A program made the position numbers and the translations under genes. This document shows positions 52,012 through 61,087 of a stretch of 64,000 nt of DNA, one piece after another. The DNA comes from Pedobacter sp. Hv1. GTDB taxonomy: Bacteria; Bacteroidota; Bacteroidia; Sphingobacteriales; Sphingobacteriaceae. The stretch spans positions 62,001 to 126,000 of the forward strand of contig NZ_LLWP01000002.1 of assembly GCF_001412215.1 (NCBI RefSeq), read 5' to 3'. Position 1 is the stretch's first letter; the number at the start of each line of letters is the position of its first letter. The notes beneath the pieces were generated by a model that made no database searches, was not told the origin of the DNA, and saw only the letters and a list, made by a program, of their open reading frames with translations.

Positions 52012-52611
52012 TCAGCTATTCAAATACTTACTCTTCTTAAAGTCAATTCCTTTTCTAATTAAAATGGCATGGTAAAAACTAGGAATATCATGCGTCCATT
52101 TAGGTAGAAACAGAATGATAAGCACTACATCCAATTGCGAGATTAAGCCCAAAATAATACAAGCTTTCATCATCCATCCACCATAAGCAAAACCCAATAG
52201 AGAAGTAAATGTTGCCAGCAAGGTTAGTCCCCACATTTTTGACACAAATGCGTGAGTACAGGCTTCCTTTCTAAACTTGACTAAACTAACCGCATTACAC
52301 ATCGCTTCCATTACCAATACTGCAATAACACCAATCCAGTTTTCTCTGATTAAATCTGGATAAATCAAGTAACAACTAAAAGCAATACTCAACCAAAATA
52401 TCAAATCAGTCTGACTATCTAATCTTCTCATCTTTTCGGTATCAATTTTCATTTTTCTGGCAATAATGCCATCAAAAACATCAGAAAACAGCCCTAAAAA
52501 CATCAGAACCAATACAATGTAAGCCGCTTCCTCTCCCATCAAAAAAGAAAGACCAATAATAGTTGGCGCTAATAAAAACCTGAAAAGAATTAACAGATAA
52601 GGAATACTCAT
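52012..52611 (-). CDS. CDP-alcohol phosphatidyltransferase family protein
   Basis: A 199-residue integral membrane enzyme with about six helices that would join a CDP-activated lipid or alcohol to an acceptor alcohol. The catalytic motif is DVFDGIIARKMKIDTEKMRR followed by LDSQTD (~42-68). All four metal-binding aspartates and the A-R pair are present, but the conserved second glycine (D-G-x2-A-R-x8-G) is a methionine. The substrates are unknown. The flanking gaps contain ACACGAA/CCAAG words and TTTCCTATT runs. Confidence 0.88.
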   Translation of the reverse strand: MSIPYLLILFRFLLAPTIIGLSFLMGEEAAYIVLVLMFLGLFSDVFDGIIARKMKIDTEKMRRLDSQTDLIFWLSIAFSCYLIYPDLIRENWIGVIAVLVMEAMCNAVSLVKFRKEACTHAFVSKMWGLTLLATFTSLLGFAYGGWMMKACIILGLISQLDVVLIILFLPKWTHDIPSFYHAILIRKGIDFKKSKYLNS

Positions 52612-52747
52612 AAAACGTGGGTATAATGAACAGATTTTTCAAGGTAATAAAAAAACCTTGATTCGTATTAACACGAACCAAAGTTGAAAGTTCATATTGA
52701 CACGAAGCAAGGTTAAACTATTTCCTATTTCCTATTTACTCCCCAAT

Positions 52748-54019
52748 TTAAATCACAGTGCCATTCGGTATAGTAGCTCCTTTTTTAACCACTACAATTC
52801 CATCTTTAACCACATATAATCCATAATCACCTTCAGTTAAGTGAGAACCGCCATTAATGCGCACATCGTTTCCAATACGACAATTTTTATCTACAATGGC
52901 ATTATTGATGTAACAACGATCGCCAATCCCTAATAGAGGATGTCCGATACGTGTTTCTTCATTTATTTCTGGGAGGGTTTGGTAATGGTCGCTACCCATA
53001 ATATACGAGTTTACAATCGTGGTTCCTCTTCCAATTCGAGAGCGAATTCCTAAAACTGCCCTTTCTACCCTACTTGCCTGAATGATACAGCCTTCGGCAA
53101 TAATAGTTCGCTCTAAAGTTGTACCTGATATTTTAGAAGGGGGCAACATCCTTGCCCTGGTAAAAATAGTGTGTGCACTATCAAACATGTTAAACTGTGG
53201 CAACTCATCTGTTAAGCCCAAATTGGCTTCAAAGAAAGAAGAAATATTACCAATATCTGTCCAATAACCTTCATATTGATAGCTCAATACATGATTGGTT
53301 AATAAAGCACGTGGAATAATCTCTTTACCAAAATCCTTTTCTTCCGGATTTTCATTCAGCATTTTAATCAGCAAGTCGCGATTAAAAATATAAATCCCCA
53401 TCGAGGCCAAGTAATTTCTTCCCGCACCTTTCATTTCATCACTTGTTTCAGAAGTCCAATCTGGCAATAAATCTGCCTTTGGTTTTTCGATAAAAGAAGT
53501 AATAAAGCTGTCTTCGTCTGTTTTTAAAATACCAAAATCGGTAGCATCTCTAGCACTTACCGGTATGGTTGCAATAGAAATTTCTGCGCCTTTTTCAATA
53601 TGGGCCTTCAACATCTCTTTGAAATCCATTTGGTACAACTGATCACCAGATAGAATTAAAATATAGTCAAACTCATGGTTCACAATGTGGTGCATACACT
53701 GACGCACCGCATCTGCCGTACCCTGAAACCAGGTTGGATTATCTGGCGTTTGTTCTGCTGCCAAAATATCTACAAAAGCCTTAGAAAAATGGCTAAAATG
53801 ATAGGTGTTTTTAATGTGCTTATTGAGTGATGCAGAATTAAATTGTGTTAAAACAAACATCCGATGTATGCCCGAATTCATACAATTTGAAATTGGAATA
53901 TCAACTAAACGATACTTGCCACCTATTGGCACTGCTGGTTTAGAACGGGTTTGTGTAAGTGGAGACAATCTTGATCCCTGGCCACCGCCAAGAATTACAC
54001 CCAATACTTTATCGGTCAT
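52748..54019 (-). CDS. glgC: glucose-1-phosphate adenylyltransferase
   Basis: A 423-residue enzyme that makes ADP-glucose for glycogen synthesis. The nucleotidyl domain starts GVILGGGQGSRLSPLT, with SKPAVPIGGKYRLVDIPISN, GTADAVRQ, LSGDQLYQMD and FIEKP in order. YWTDIGNISSFFEAN leads into the C-terminal left-handed beta-helix (ILDxN-like hexapeptides, ~300-423). Its length is normal. It lies 12 bp downstream of glgA on the same strand, so the two are one operon in the order glgA-glgC. Confidence 0.97.
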   Translation of the reverse strand: MTDKVLGVILGGGQGSRLSPLTQTRSKPAVPIGGKYRLVDIPISNCMNSGIHRMFVLTQFNSASLNKHIKNTYHFSHFSKAFVDILAAEQTPDNPTWFQGTADAVRQCMHHIVNHEFDYILILSGDQLYQMDFKEMLKAHIEKGAEISIATIPVSARDATDFGILKTDEDSFITSFIEKPKADLLPDWTSETSDEMKGAGRNYLASMGIYIFNRDLLIKMLNENPEEKDFGKEIIPRALLTNHVLSYQYEGYWTDIGNISSFFEANLGLTDELPQFNMFDSAHTIFTRARMLPPSKISGTTLERTIIAEGCIIQASRVERAVLGIRSRIGRGTTIVNSYIMGSDHYQTLPEINEETRIGHPLLGIGDRCYINNAIVDKNCRIGNDVRINGGSHLTEGDYGLYVVKDGIVVVKKGATIPNGTVI

Positions 54020-54031
54020 ATATATTTACTT

Positions 54032-55438
54032 TTACATTTGGTATAAATCTATGTACTGTTGCGCTGCTTTATCCCAAGAGTGATCCAAAGCCATGATAAA
54101 CTTACGGATTTCTTTTACTTTTTTCTGGTCTAAAAACAACTCATAAGCTCTTCCAATGGCATGTCCTACGTCCCAAATACTGGTTTGATCGTGGCAAATA
54201 CCAAAACCTCCATCACCAATATCTATAATGGTATCTTTTAATCCGCCTATGCGCCTTACAATAGGAATAGTTCCATAACGCAAAGCATACATTTGGTTCA
54301 AGCCGCAAGGTTCTACCCTCGATGGCATCAAAATAAAATCTGCTGCAGCATAAATTTGATGCGACAAAGCCTCATTATAACCGATATAGGCATTATAACT
54401 GCCCGGAAACTGATGTGTAAGCTCATTTAGCCTATCTTCAACATGTGGATCTCCAGATCCTAAAGCGATAATATTAATTTCGCCATCACTTTGTTGTAAG
54501 GCATTGTAAAAAATATCGGGCAATAAATCCGCTCCCTTTTCTCCAACCAAACGACCAATAAAAGTAAACAATGGCTTTTCTTTATCTAGGTTAAAGATGG
54601 CACAAATTGCATCCTTGTTTGCTTTTTTACCACTCTCTACAGTTCTTGCATTAAAGCCTTTGGTTAACATTGGGTCTTTTTGTGGGTTCCATACCTCTAC
54701 ATCAATTCCATTTAAAATACCAAAAGACTTGCCTCGCTCTTGCGCTAATAAATTTTCCAATCCGTTGGCATTGTAACTGATTTCTTCCAAATAGCTCGGA
54801 GATACCGTAGTTACCCGCCATGCACATTTAATGGCCGATGCCAGTGGATTGATACAATTGCCCCAATCTAATTTGCTCGAATTTCGAAGATCAAAAGCTG
54901 GCAGATAATATAGCTTGTCCCAGCCAAACTGACCTTGGTATTGTGCATTATGAATGGTGAGTACCGTTGGGATATGATTTAAATGTCTATAATTATGGCA
55001 ATTGCCCAACATAAATGGAATTAAACCCGTATGGTGATCATGACAATGGATAACATTAGGCTGATGCTCCCATTGGGCAATCCAATCTAGTGCCGCAATC
55101 TGAAAGGCTAGGAAACGCTCTGTATCATCGTCATAGCCGTACACCTTCTCTCGGTCTAACAAACCTCCAATATGAACCAGATATAGATCAAAACCTAGTT
55201 CATTTGTTTTTTCTCTGAAAATTCTAACCTGAAAATTAGTATAGCCTAATCTTACCCAACCATCATACACCACTTCAAAATCATGCTGGTGCAAAAACTT
55301 GGTCTGGTAGGCTGGCATAACCACTTTAGCTACATGTCCGAGCTTATTTTGATATTTTGGTAAGGCACCAACAACATCGCCTAAGCCCCCAACTTTTGCA
55401 ACCGGATAACATTCTGCACTAAAGTGTATAATTTCCAT
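54032..55438 (-). CDS. glgA: glycogen synthase (ADP-glucose)
   Basis: A 468-residue GT5 glycosyltransferase that elongates alpha-1,4-glucan from ADP-glucose. The N-terminal MEIIHFSAECYPVAKVGGLG bears the KVGGLGDVVG donor-binding loop. The C-terminal half shows FIGRLVGEKGADL, PSRVEPCGLNQMYALRYGT with the catalytic E-x7-E, and RRIGGLKDT. I start at 55438, where the conserved N-terminus begins; 19 more residues back to 55495 would be hydrophobic and unlike the family. Confidence 0.96.
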   Translation of the reverse strand: MEIIHFSAECYPVAKVGGLGDVVGALPKYQNKLGHVAKVVMPAYQTKFLHQHDFEVVYDGWVRLGYTNFQVRIFREKTNELGFDLYLVHIGGLLDREKVYGYDDDTERFLAFQIAALDWIAQWEHQPNVIHCHDHHTGLIPFMLGNCHNYRHLNHIPTVLTIHNAQYQGQFGWDKLYYLPAFDLRNSSKLDWGNCINPLASAIKCAWRVTTVSPSYLEEISYNANGLENLLAQERGKSFGILNGIDVEVWNPQKDPMLTKGFNARTVESGKKANKDAICAIFNLDKEKPLFTFIGRLVGEKGADLLPDIFYNALQQSDGEINIIALGSGDPHVEDRLNELTHQFPGSYNAYIGYNEALSHQIYAAADFILMPSRVEPCGLNQMYALRYGTIPIVRRIGGLKDTIIDIGDGGFGICHDQTSIWDVGHAIGRAYELFLDQKKVKEIRKFIMALDHSWDKAAQQYIDLYQM

Positions 55439-55572
55439 AATTAGGGCTTTGAAAAACTTACTCAAAATAGGCAATAGATTGAGTATTGCAAACATTTACA
55501 AAAAAATATTTTTTCAATAAAAGAACACGAGCAACTGCATTTTGTTTAAAGAAAATAAATTGCATGAAAAGA

Positions 55573-55602
55573 AAAAGCCAGGTGATTAAACCTAGCCTTT
55601 TA
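55573..55602 (-). terminator. terminator-like hairpin after SUMT 1
   Basis: On the minus strand AAAAGGCTAGGT and ACCTGGCTTTT pair with one bulge and a G-T pair, and end in GGCTTTTTC. It lies 46 bp after the stop codon of the SUMT gene. Confidence 0.6.
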
Positions 55603-55647
55603 CAACCAAACAAAAATAAATATGAATTTTACTAATAAACTGATGAA

Positions 55648-56445
55648 TTAATATTCTTCTTGTTGAAGAATACTATAAAACTGATGAATGGGATTAAACT
55701 GTGGATGCAAAGAAACCACCTGACCAAATACCAATAAAGCAGGCGAAGTAATATTTTTTTCTACAATGAGTTCTTCTATCGTTTCTACCACACCAACTAC
55801 CACATTTTCTTGAGTAGAAGAACCATTTTCTATAACAGCCACTGGTAAATCGGCCTTGCCCTCTGCTTTAAATATGGCGGTTATGGCAGCAATTTTTTCT
55901 ACACCCATTAGTACTACTATGGTGGCGTTAGACTTTGCTGCTACATACAAGTCTGGCGAAATCTCTCCAGCAGCGTTGGTTCCGGTAACTACCCAAAAAC
56001 TCTCGCTCAGCTTGCTGTACACCATAGGGATTTTCTGTAGGCCTGGTACACCCAAAGCACTTGAAATACCTGGGATAATTGTTGTAGGAATGCTATACGA
56101 TTCTGCAATATCTATTTCTTCGTAACCACGGGCAAATACAAATGGATCGCCACTTTTTAAACGCACCACATGCCCATAATTTAACGCATAATCAATCATC
56201 AATTTGTTAACCAACTCTTGCGAAAATGTTTCATCATCAGAACGTTTACCTACATAGATCTTAATGGCATGATCTGGAGCAAAATTTAAAAGGGCTTCGT
56301 TTACCAAAGCATCGTATAAAACTACTGCTGCAGTTTTTAAGGCCTTAACGCCTTTTAAGGTCAATAAATCTGGATCTCCAGGACCTGCCCCTACCAAAGT
56401 TATTTGAGGTTCTACTGTTTGTTTTTCAATCTGGTTCAAAATCAT
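55648..56445 (-). CDS. uroporphyrinogen-III C-methyltransferase-like protein (diverged copy)
   Basis: A 265-residue SAM-dependent tetrapyrrole methylase fold. It keeps VGAGPGDPDLLTLKGVKALK near 20 and the general scaffold. Compared with the copy at 61071, RLKGGDPFVFGRG reads RLKSGDPFVFARG and the usual THRG substrate loop reads MVYSKLSES. It would methylate uroporphyrinogen III or a relative on the siroheme or cobalamin path, but the altered loop makes the substrate uncertain. It has its own promoter (-7 at 56473) and ends the sulfur gene cluster. Confidence 0.8.
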   Translation of the reverse strand: MILNQIEKQTVEPQITLVGAGPGDPDLLTLKGVKALKTAAVVLYDALVNEALLNFAPDHAIKIYVGKRSDDETFSQELVNKLMIDYALNYGHVVRLKSGDPFVFARGYEEIDIAESYSIPTTIIPGISSALGVPGLQKIPMVYSKLSESFWVVTGTNAAGEISPDLYVAAKSNATIVVLMGVEKIAAITAIFKAEGKADLPVAVIENGSSTQENVVVGVVETIEELIVEKNITSPALLVFGQVVSLHPQFNPIHQFYSILQQEEY

Positions 56446-56472
56446 CGCTTACTAATTATGAGGTCAACGACA

Positions 56473-56480
56473 CAAATGTA
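56473..56480 (-). promoter_or_regulatory. -7 element of the diverged SUMT gene
   Basis: Minus strand TACATTTG fits TAnnTTTG, 28 bp ahead of the start codon. The 141-bp gap after cysN thus starts a separate transcript. Confidence 0.5.
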
Positions 56481-56586
56481 TATAATATCTATAGTATTAG
56501 TAGTATTTATTTTAAAATAATTTAATTATTCTTTTTAGCAATAGCCAAAATAAATAACAAACAACTATCAATCAATTAATTACAGA

Positions 56587-57834
56587 TTAAACAGCAGCTC
56601 TAAACATCAGTGCGCCAATGGTTAAATTGCTCCGACTATCGATTAAAATGGCTGAACCATTGGCCCTATTTTCTTTATAAAGGTCGAATGCTAAAACATC
56701 TGCAGTTTTTAAAACTACCCTACCAATGTCGTTGAGCTTAAACTCAGTTGCACCATGTTTTTCTAAAGTATTGATATCTACTTTGTAAATCACTTCGTCA
56801 ATTTTACAGCGGGTAGTTGTGCTGTTGTGCTGAATAAGGTAGGTTAATGAAGTATCTAAAGCCCGAGCGTCCATCCAACATAAATCTGCTTCAATTAATT
56901 TGGTTTCATTGGGCAGGGCCAACGAATTGACCAAAGTATCGCCACGGCTAATGTCGATATTGTCTTTTAAGTGAATGGTAACAGACTGTCCGACCAATGC
57001 TTCATTCAATTCCTGATCAAAAAACTCAATTTTGCTAATGGTAGAACTACTTCCTGATGGTAAAATAGTAACCGCATCATTTACTTTAAAATTACCGCTC
57101 AATACTCTTCCTGCATAACCTCTATAATCGTGAAGCTGGTCTGTTTGTGGCCTGATTACCCATTGTACTGGCATTCTAGCTAATGAGGTTTGATCTTGTA
57201 GATCGGTATCTACCTGCTCCAGAAAATGCAGTAGGCTTTCGCCTTCATACCAGTCCATCTGCTCAGATTTTTGCACAATATTGTCACCTTTTAAAGCACT
57301 CACAGGAATATAGCTTACCTCTTTTAAATCCAATTGCTGGGCCAAAGCCTTATACTTTTCAATAATGGCTTCGAAAACTGTTTCGCTATAGGCTACCATA
57401 TCCATTTTATTAACACAAACCACAATGTGTTTGATCCCTAATAAGGAAACTAAATACGAATGGCGAATGGTTTGCTCTACCACTCCATTTCTGGCATCGA
57501 TTAAAATAATGGCCAAATTTGCAGTAGACGCTCCTGTAACCATATTTCTGGTATATTGGATATGCCCGGGGGTATCGGCAATGATAAATTTTCGTTTCGC
57601 TGTCTGAAAGTATTTATAGGCTACATCTATGGTAATACCCTGCTCTCGTTCTGCTCTTAAACCATCTGTTAAAATGGCCAGATCTATGGTTCCATCGTCA
57701 TTTTTTCTATTGGCATGTTGCAAAGCTTCTAGCTGATCTGCCAAAATCGAGTCTGTATCGTATAACAAGCGACCAATGAGTGTACTTTTACCATCATCTA
57801 CACTGCCCGCTGTAAAGAATTTTAATATGTTCAT
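56587..57834 (-). CDS. cysN: sulfate adenylyltransferase GTPase subunit
   Basis: A 415-residue translation-factor-like GTPase that drives APS formation with CysD. GTP-binding motifs are GSVDDGKST (9-17), DTPGH and NKMD, followed by two beta-barrel domains (HDYRGYAGRVLSGNF and later parts). The length matches the single-function CysN; no APS kinase domain is fused. Downstream of cysD with an 80-bp gap that contains a hairpin. Confidence 0.96.
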   Translation of the reverse strand: MNILKFFTAGSVDDGKSTLIGRLLYDTDSILADQLEALQHANRKNDDGTIDLAILTDGLRAEREQGITIDVAYKYFQTAKRKFIIADTPGHIQYTRNMVTGASTANLAIILIDARNGVVEQTIRHSYLVSLLGIKHIVVCVNKMDMVAYSETVFEAIIEKYKALAQQLDLKEVSYIPVSALKGDNIVQKSEQMDWYEGESLLHFLEQVDTDLQDQTSLARMPVQWVIRPQTDQLHDYRGYAGRVLSGNFKVNDAVTILPSGSSSTISKIEFFDQELNEALVGQSVTIHLKDNIDISRGDTLVNSLALPNETKLIEADLCWMDARALDTSLTYLIQHNSTTTRCKIDEVIYKVDINTLEKHGATEFKLNDIGRVVLKTADVLAFDLYKENRANGSAILIDSRSNLTIGALMFRAAV

Positions 57835-57847
57835 TTTGTTAGTATTA

Positions 57848-57900
57848 AGATAAAAGTATCAAGTATCAAGACTTGGATCTGTCTTTATACTTGATACTAA
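57848..57900. repeat. hairpin between cysD and cysN
   Basis: AAGTATCAAGTATCAAGAC pairs with GTCTTTATACTTGATACT. The same words occur at 50400-50440 and before the regulator gene at 48966. It may tune the CysD:CysN ratio. Confidence 0.7.
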
Positions 57901-57914
57901 CTACTTGGTACTTC

Positions 57915-58820
57915 TTAAAAGTACCCTCCTTTTTTCCTGTCTTCCATCGCTGCTTCAGATACTTTATCGTCCATACGTGCTCCACGTTCTGAAATTTTCG
58001 ATTCACTGATTTCCTGAATAATATCGTCAATCAGGTCTGCATCAGATTCTACTGCAGCTGTACAAGACATATCACCCACTGTTCTAAAACGCACTTTTTT
58101 ACGCACTACAACGTCTTCTTCATCCATATTTAAGAATGGCGAAGCTGCCATTAACTGGCCATTTCTGGTAATACAATCACGCTGATGTGCAAAATAGATA
58201 CTTGGCAAAGCAATATTTTCTCTACGGATGTAATTCCAAACATCTAATTCTGTCCAGTTACTGATCGGAAACACCCTCACATTTTCGCCTTTATGAATCT
58301 TTCCATTGTAAATATTCCATAATTCTGGGCGTTGTCTTTTTGGGTCCCACTGACCAAATTCGTCCCTAACCGAAAATATACGTTCTTTGGCTCGGGCTTT
58401 TTCTTCATCCCGCCTTGCACCACCAATACAAGCATCAAAACCATTGGCTAAAATGGTATCCAAAAGTGTAACGGTTTGCAGCGCATTTCTACTCGCATTT
58501 TTACCAGTCTGCTCCACCACCTTTCCCTCGTCAATAGATTGTTGTACAGAACCAATAATTAGCTTCTCGCCAATTCTTTCTACCATCTGGTCGCGGTATT
58601 GGATCGTTTCTTCGAAATTATGACCAGTATCAATATGTACCAGTGGAAAAGGAAATTTACCTGGTCTAAATGCCTTTTCGGCCAACCTTACCAAGGTAAT
58701 TGAATCTTTACCACCAGAAAAAAGCAATGCCGGTTTTTCAAATTGCCCCGCCACCTCACGTAAAATGTGGATCGCCTCGGCCTCTAATTCGTCTAAATAA
58801 TTTAAATTGTATGCACTCAT
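57915..58820 (-). CDS. cysD: sulfate adenylyltransferase catalytic subunit
   Basis: A 301-residue PP-loop enzyme that forms adenosine 5'-phosphosulfate from ATP and sulfate. The PP-loop LFSGGKDSITLVRLAEKAF lies near residue 32; VHIDTGHNFEET, GGARRDEEKARAKER, RVFPISNWTELDVWNYI and the C-terminal RFRTVGDMSCT are all family hallmarks. Its length is normal. It follows cysH by 42 bp in the assimilatory sulfate reduction operon. Confidence 0.97.
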   Translation of the reverse strand: MSAYNLNYLDELEAEAIHILREVAGQFEKPALLFSGGKDSITLVRLAEKAFRPGKFPFPLVHIDTGHNFEETIQYRDQMVERIGEKLIIGSVQQSIDEGKVVEQTGKNASRNALQTVTLLDTILANGFDACIGGARRDEEKARAKERIFSVRDEFGQWDPKRQRPELWNIYNGKIHKGENVRVFPISNWTELDVWNYIRRENIALPSIYFAHQRDCITRNGQLMAASPFLNMDEEDVVVRKKVRFRTVGDMSCTAAVESDADLIDDIIQEISESKISERGARMDDKVSEAAMEDRKKGGYF

Positions 58821-58862
58821 TTAAAGTAGTTGTTATTTGTTTGAAGGTTAAGTTTTAACACT

Positions 58863-59573
58863 TTAACCTTTTACTACAGTAGCGTGTAAGCCACATTCTT
58901 TTTTACTTTGGTCTTCCCACCACCATCTTCCTGCCCTAAAATCTTCGCCGGGCTGTACGGCTCTGGTACAGGGTGCACAACCAATGCTCGGAAAGCCTTT
59001 ATCGTGTAGGGTATTGTAAACGATATTGTTGGTAGCAATGTACTGCCTTACTTCTTCCAAACTCCAGTTAAACAGGGGATGGAATTTGATCAACTGATTC
59101 CCTTCATCCCACTCCAAATCATACATCCCCTCCCGGTTAATACTTTGTTCTGCTCTAATTCCTGTAATCCAAATCTCATTACCTGCCAATGCTCTTTTTA
59201 AAGGCTCTATCTTACGGATGTGACAACATTCCTTTCTATTGTCTACAGATTCGTAAAAGCTATTTGGCCCTTTTGTATTCACCAGCTCCTGAACCAAATC
59301 TGTTTGTGGATAATAAGCATGAATGGGCTGTTGATAGCTCTCTAAAGTTCTGTTCCATACATAATAAGTTTCTGGAAATAACCTTCCGGTTTCTAGCGTA
59401 AACACCTTAATTGGAATCTGATTGGCAAAAATGAGGTCTGTAACCACCTGATCTTCTATACCAAAACTCGTACTAAAAACAACCTTATTTTGATATTTTC
59501 GAGCTAAAAACCAAAGCTTGTCAACAATGTCTAATCCTTTTAATTCCCCTGCTATGTTTTCCAAAACACTCAT
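58863..59573 (-). CDS. cysH: adenylyl-sulfate reductase (assimilatory, Fe-S type)
   Basis: A 236-residue reductase that turns activated sulfate into sulfite using thioredoxin-type electrons. It shows FSTSFGIEDQVV near 34 and FTLETGRLFPETY. Both halves of the iron-sulfur signature are present, RKECCHIRKIEPL and GCAPCTRAV, with KKECGLH at the end. The CC...CxxC pattern marks enzymes that use APS rather than PAPS, consistent with the lack of an APS kinase gene here. Only 2 bp separate it from the fusion gene upstream. Confidence 0.94.
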   Translation of the reverse strand: MSVLENIAGELKGLDIVDKLWFLARKYQNKVVFSTSFGIEDQVVTDLIFANQIPIKVFTLETGRLFPETYYVWNRTLESYQQPIHAYYPQTDLVQELVNTKGPNSFYESVDNRKECCHIRKIEPLKRALAGNEIWITGIRAEQSINREGMYDLEWDEGNQLIKFHPLFNWSLEEVRQYIATNNIVYNTLHDKGFPSIGCAPCTRAVQPGEDFRAGRWWWEDQSKKECGLHATVVKG

Positions 59574-59575
59574 CC

Positions 59576-61087
59576 CTATATCAATTTTAAAATAAACAAA
59601 ACCACGCTCCTTAAGCTCACCACCATTACAATAATGCCCACAGCTACCATAATGGTTTTGGCCGAAATTTTATTAGATACCCTTGCTGCAATAGGCGCCG
59701 CCAAAGCACTGCCGATGATCAACCCAAGTACGGCTTCCCAATATCGGCCACCCAACATGGTAAAAAAAGTTAGCGAGCTTAAAGTGGCAATGAAAAAGCG
59801 ACTAATTTTAACTGTACCTAACGAAAATAAAGGATGCCTACCCCCAGCAATTAAACTAGACAGTACAATAGAGCCCCAGCCCCCACCAAAAGCGGCATCG
59901 ATAAAGCCTCCAAAAAAGCCCAATATTCCAATTCTTTTAATTTTTTGACCATTTCTTTTTCTTTTGATGTTAAAGGCTTTCATTAAAATAACAGCACCTA
60001 ATATTAGCGTATAAATAGCCACTAATGGTTTGGTATATTGACTATAATGCTCTAATGACGACAATAGGTAAGCCCCAATAATTGCCCCAACTACTGCCGG
60101 AATAATCAATAACTTAAAGAGTTTCCAGTTCACATTTCCCATTCGGTAATGCATCCAGCCTGCGATACCATTGCTTAAAACTTCCGAAATATGGATGGCC
60201 ATGCTGGCCGATGCTGGAGGTAAGCCCATAGCTAAAGAAAACGAGGCAGAGGTTACGCCATACGACATGCCAATTGCACCATCTACCATTGCAAACACAA
60301 AACCTGCCCCTAAAAACCAGTAAAACAAAGGATCGATATGGATGAGGAACGATTGAAACGCGGGCTCGGTATTCCATAGGGTTAAACCTACTGAAGCAAT
60401 AAAAAGTACGGTAGACAGCCAGATCAACCATTGGATATTTGTCTCTACAAAACTCTTTTTAGGGCTAACTAAACTAGCTGTAACCTGATTTAGTTTTTTT
60501 ACCTTCTGTGCAAAATCGCCATTTAGCGATTGTCGCAAAACATTCAATTGTTGTAAAGAAGTATCCAATTCTGCAGGCAAACCTTCATTTAAAATCTCCT
60601 TTAAACGTTTGGCCATTGTTGGCGATTTACCATTGGTAGAAATGGCAATCTTTAAATCGCCCTTTTTTACAATAGAACCTAAGTAAAAATCACATAGGTC
60701 TGGTTGGTCTGCTACATTAACCAACAAACTCCTGGCATGTGCTGCTGTTCTTATCTTTTCATTTAAAGTAGCATTGTTTGTGGCTACAAAAACAATGTCA
60801 ATATCATCAAGGTCATCCGTTTCAAAACTTTTTTGTTCAAGTTTTAAATGAGGGTATTTATGCTTTAATTGCTCCACTTCTGGAGCTATATTTTCTGCAA
60901 TTACAGTAATAGCTGCCAATTGACTATTATTGACAATGGCATTTAACTTTTCGAACCCAACATAACCTGCACCAATTACCAATGTACGCAACTGGTTCAG
61001 TTTAATAAAAACTGGAAACAGTTGGTTCCCTTTGCCAGTATCAGCCAAAGGTTGCTCATTATATTGGAGATTAGGCAATGGAAGCAT
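59576..61087 (-). CDS. precorrin-2 dehydrogenase / TauE-SafE (TSUP) transporter fusion
   Basis: A 503-residue two-part protein. Residues ~25-215 are a siroheme-type precorrin-2 dehydrogenase: NAD motif VIGAGYVGFEKLNAIV, NVADQPDLCDFYLGSIVKKG, and KIAISTNGKSPTMAKRLKE. It would oxidise precorrin-2 and may insert iron. After a membrane helix (WLIWLSTVLFIASVGLTLW, ~220-240) comes an ~8-helix TSUP transporter of the sulfite/organosulfonate type (AMVDGAIGMSYGVTS, GGFIDAAFGGGWGSI). I use the inner start at 61087, which overlaps the SUMT gene by 17 bp rather than 68. No stop or frame change separates the halves. Confidence 0.9.
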   Translation of the reverse strand: MLPLPNLQYNEQPLADTGKGNQLFPVFIKLNQLRTLVIGAGYVGFEKLNAIVNNSQLAAITVIAENIAPEVEQLKHKYPHLKLEQKSFETDDLDDIDIVFVATNNATLNEKIRTAAHARSLLVNVADQPDLCDFYLGSIVKKGDLKIAISTNGKSPTMAKRLKEILNEGLPAELDTSLQQLNVLRQSLNGDFAQKVKKLNQVTASLVSPKKSFVETNIQWLIWLSTVLFIASVGLTLWNTEPAFQSFLIHIDPLFYWFLGAGFVFAMVDGAIGMSYGVTSASFSLAMGLPPASASMAIHISEVLSNGIAGWMHYRMGNVNWKLFKLLIIPAVVGAIIGAYLLSSLEHYSQYTKPLVAIYTLILGAVILMKAFNIKRKRNGQKIKRIGILGFFGGFIDAAFGGGWGSIVLSSLIAGGRHPLFSLGTVKISRFFIATLSSLTFFTMLGGRYWEAVLGLIIGSALAAPIAARVSNKISAKTIMVAVGIIVMVVSLRSVVLFILKLI

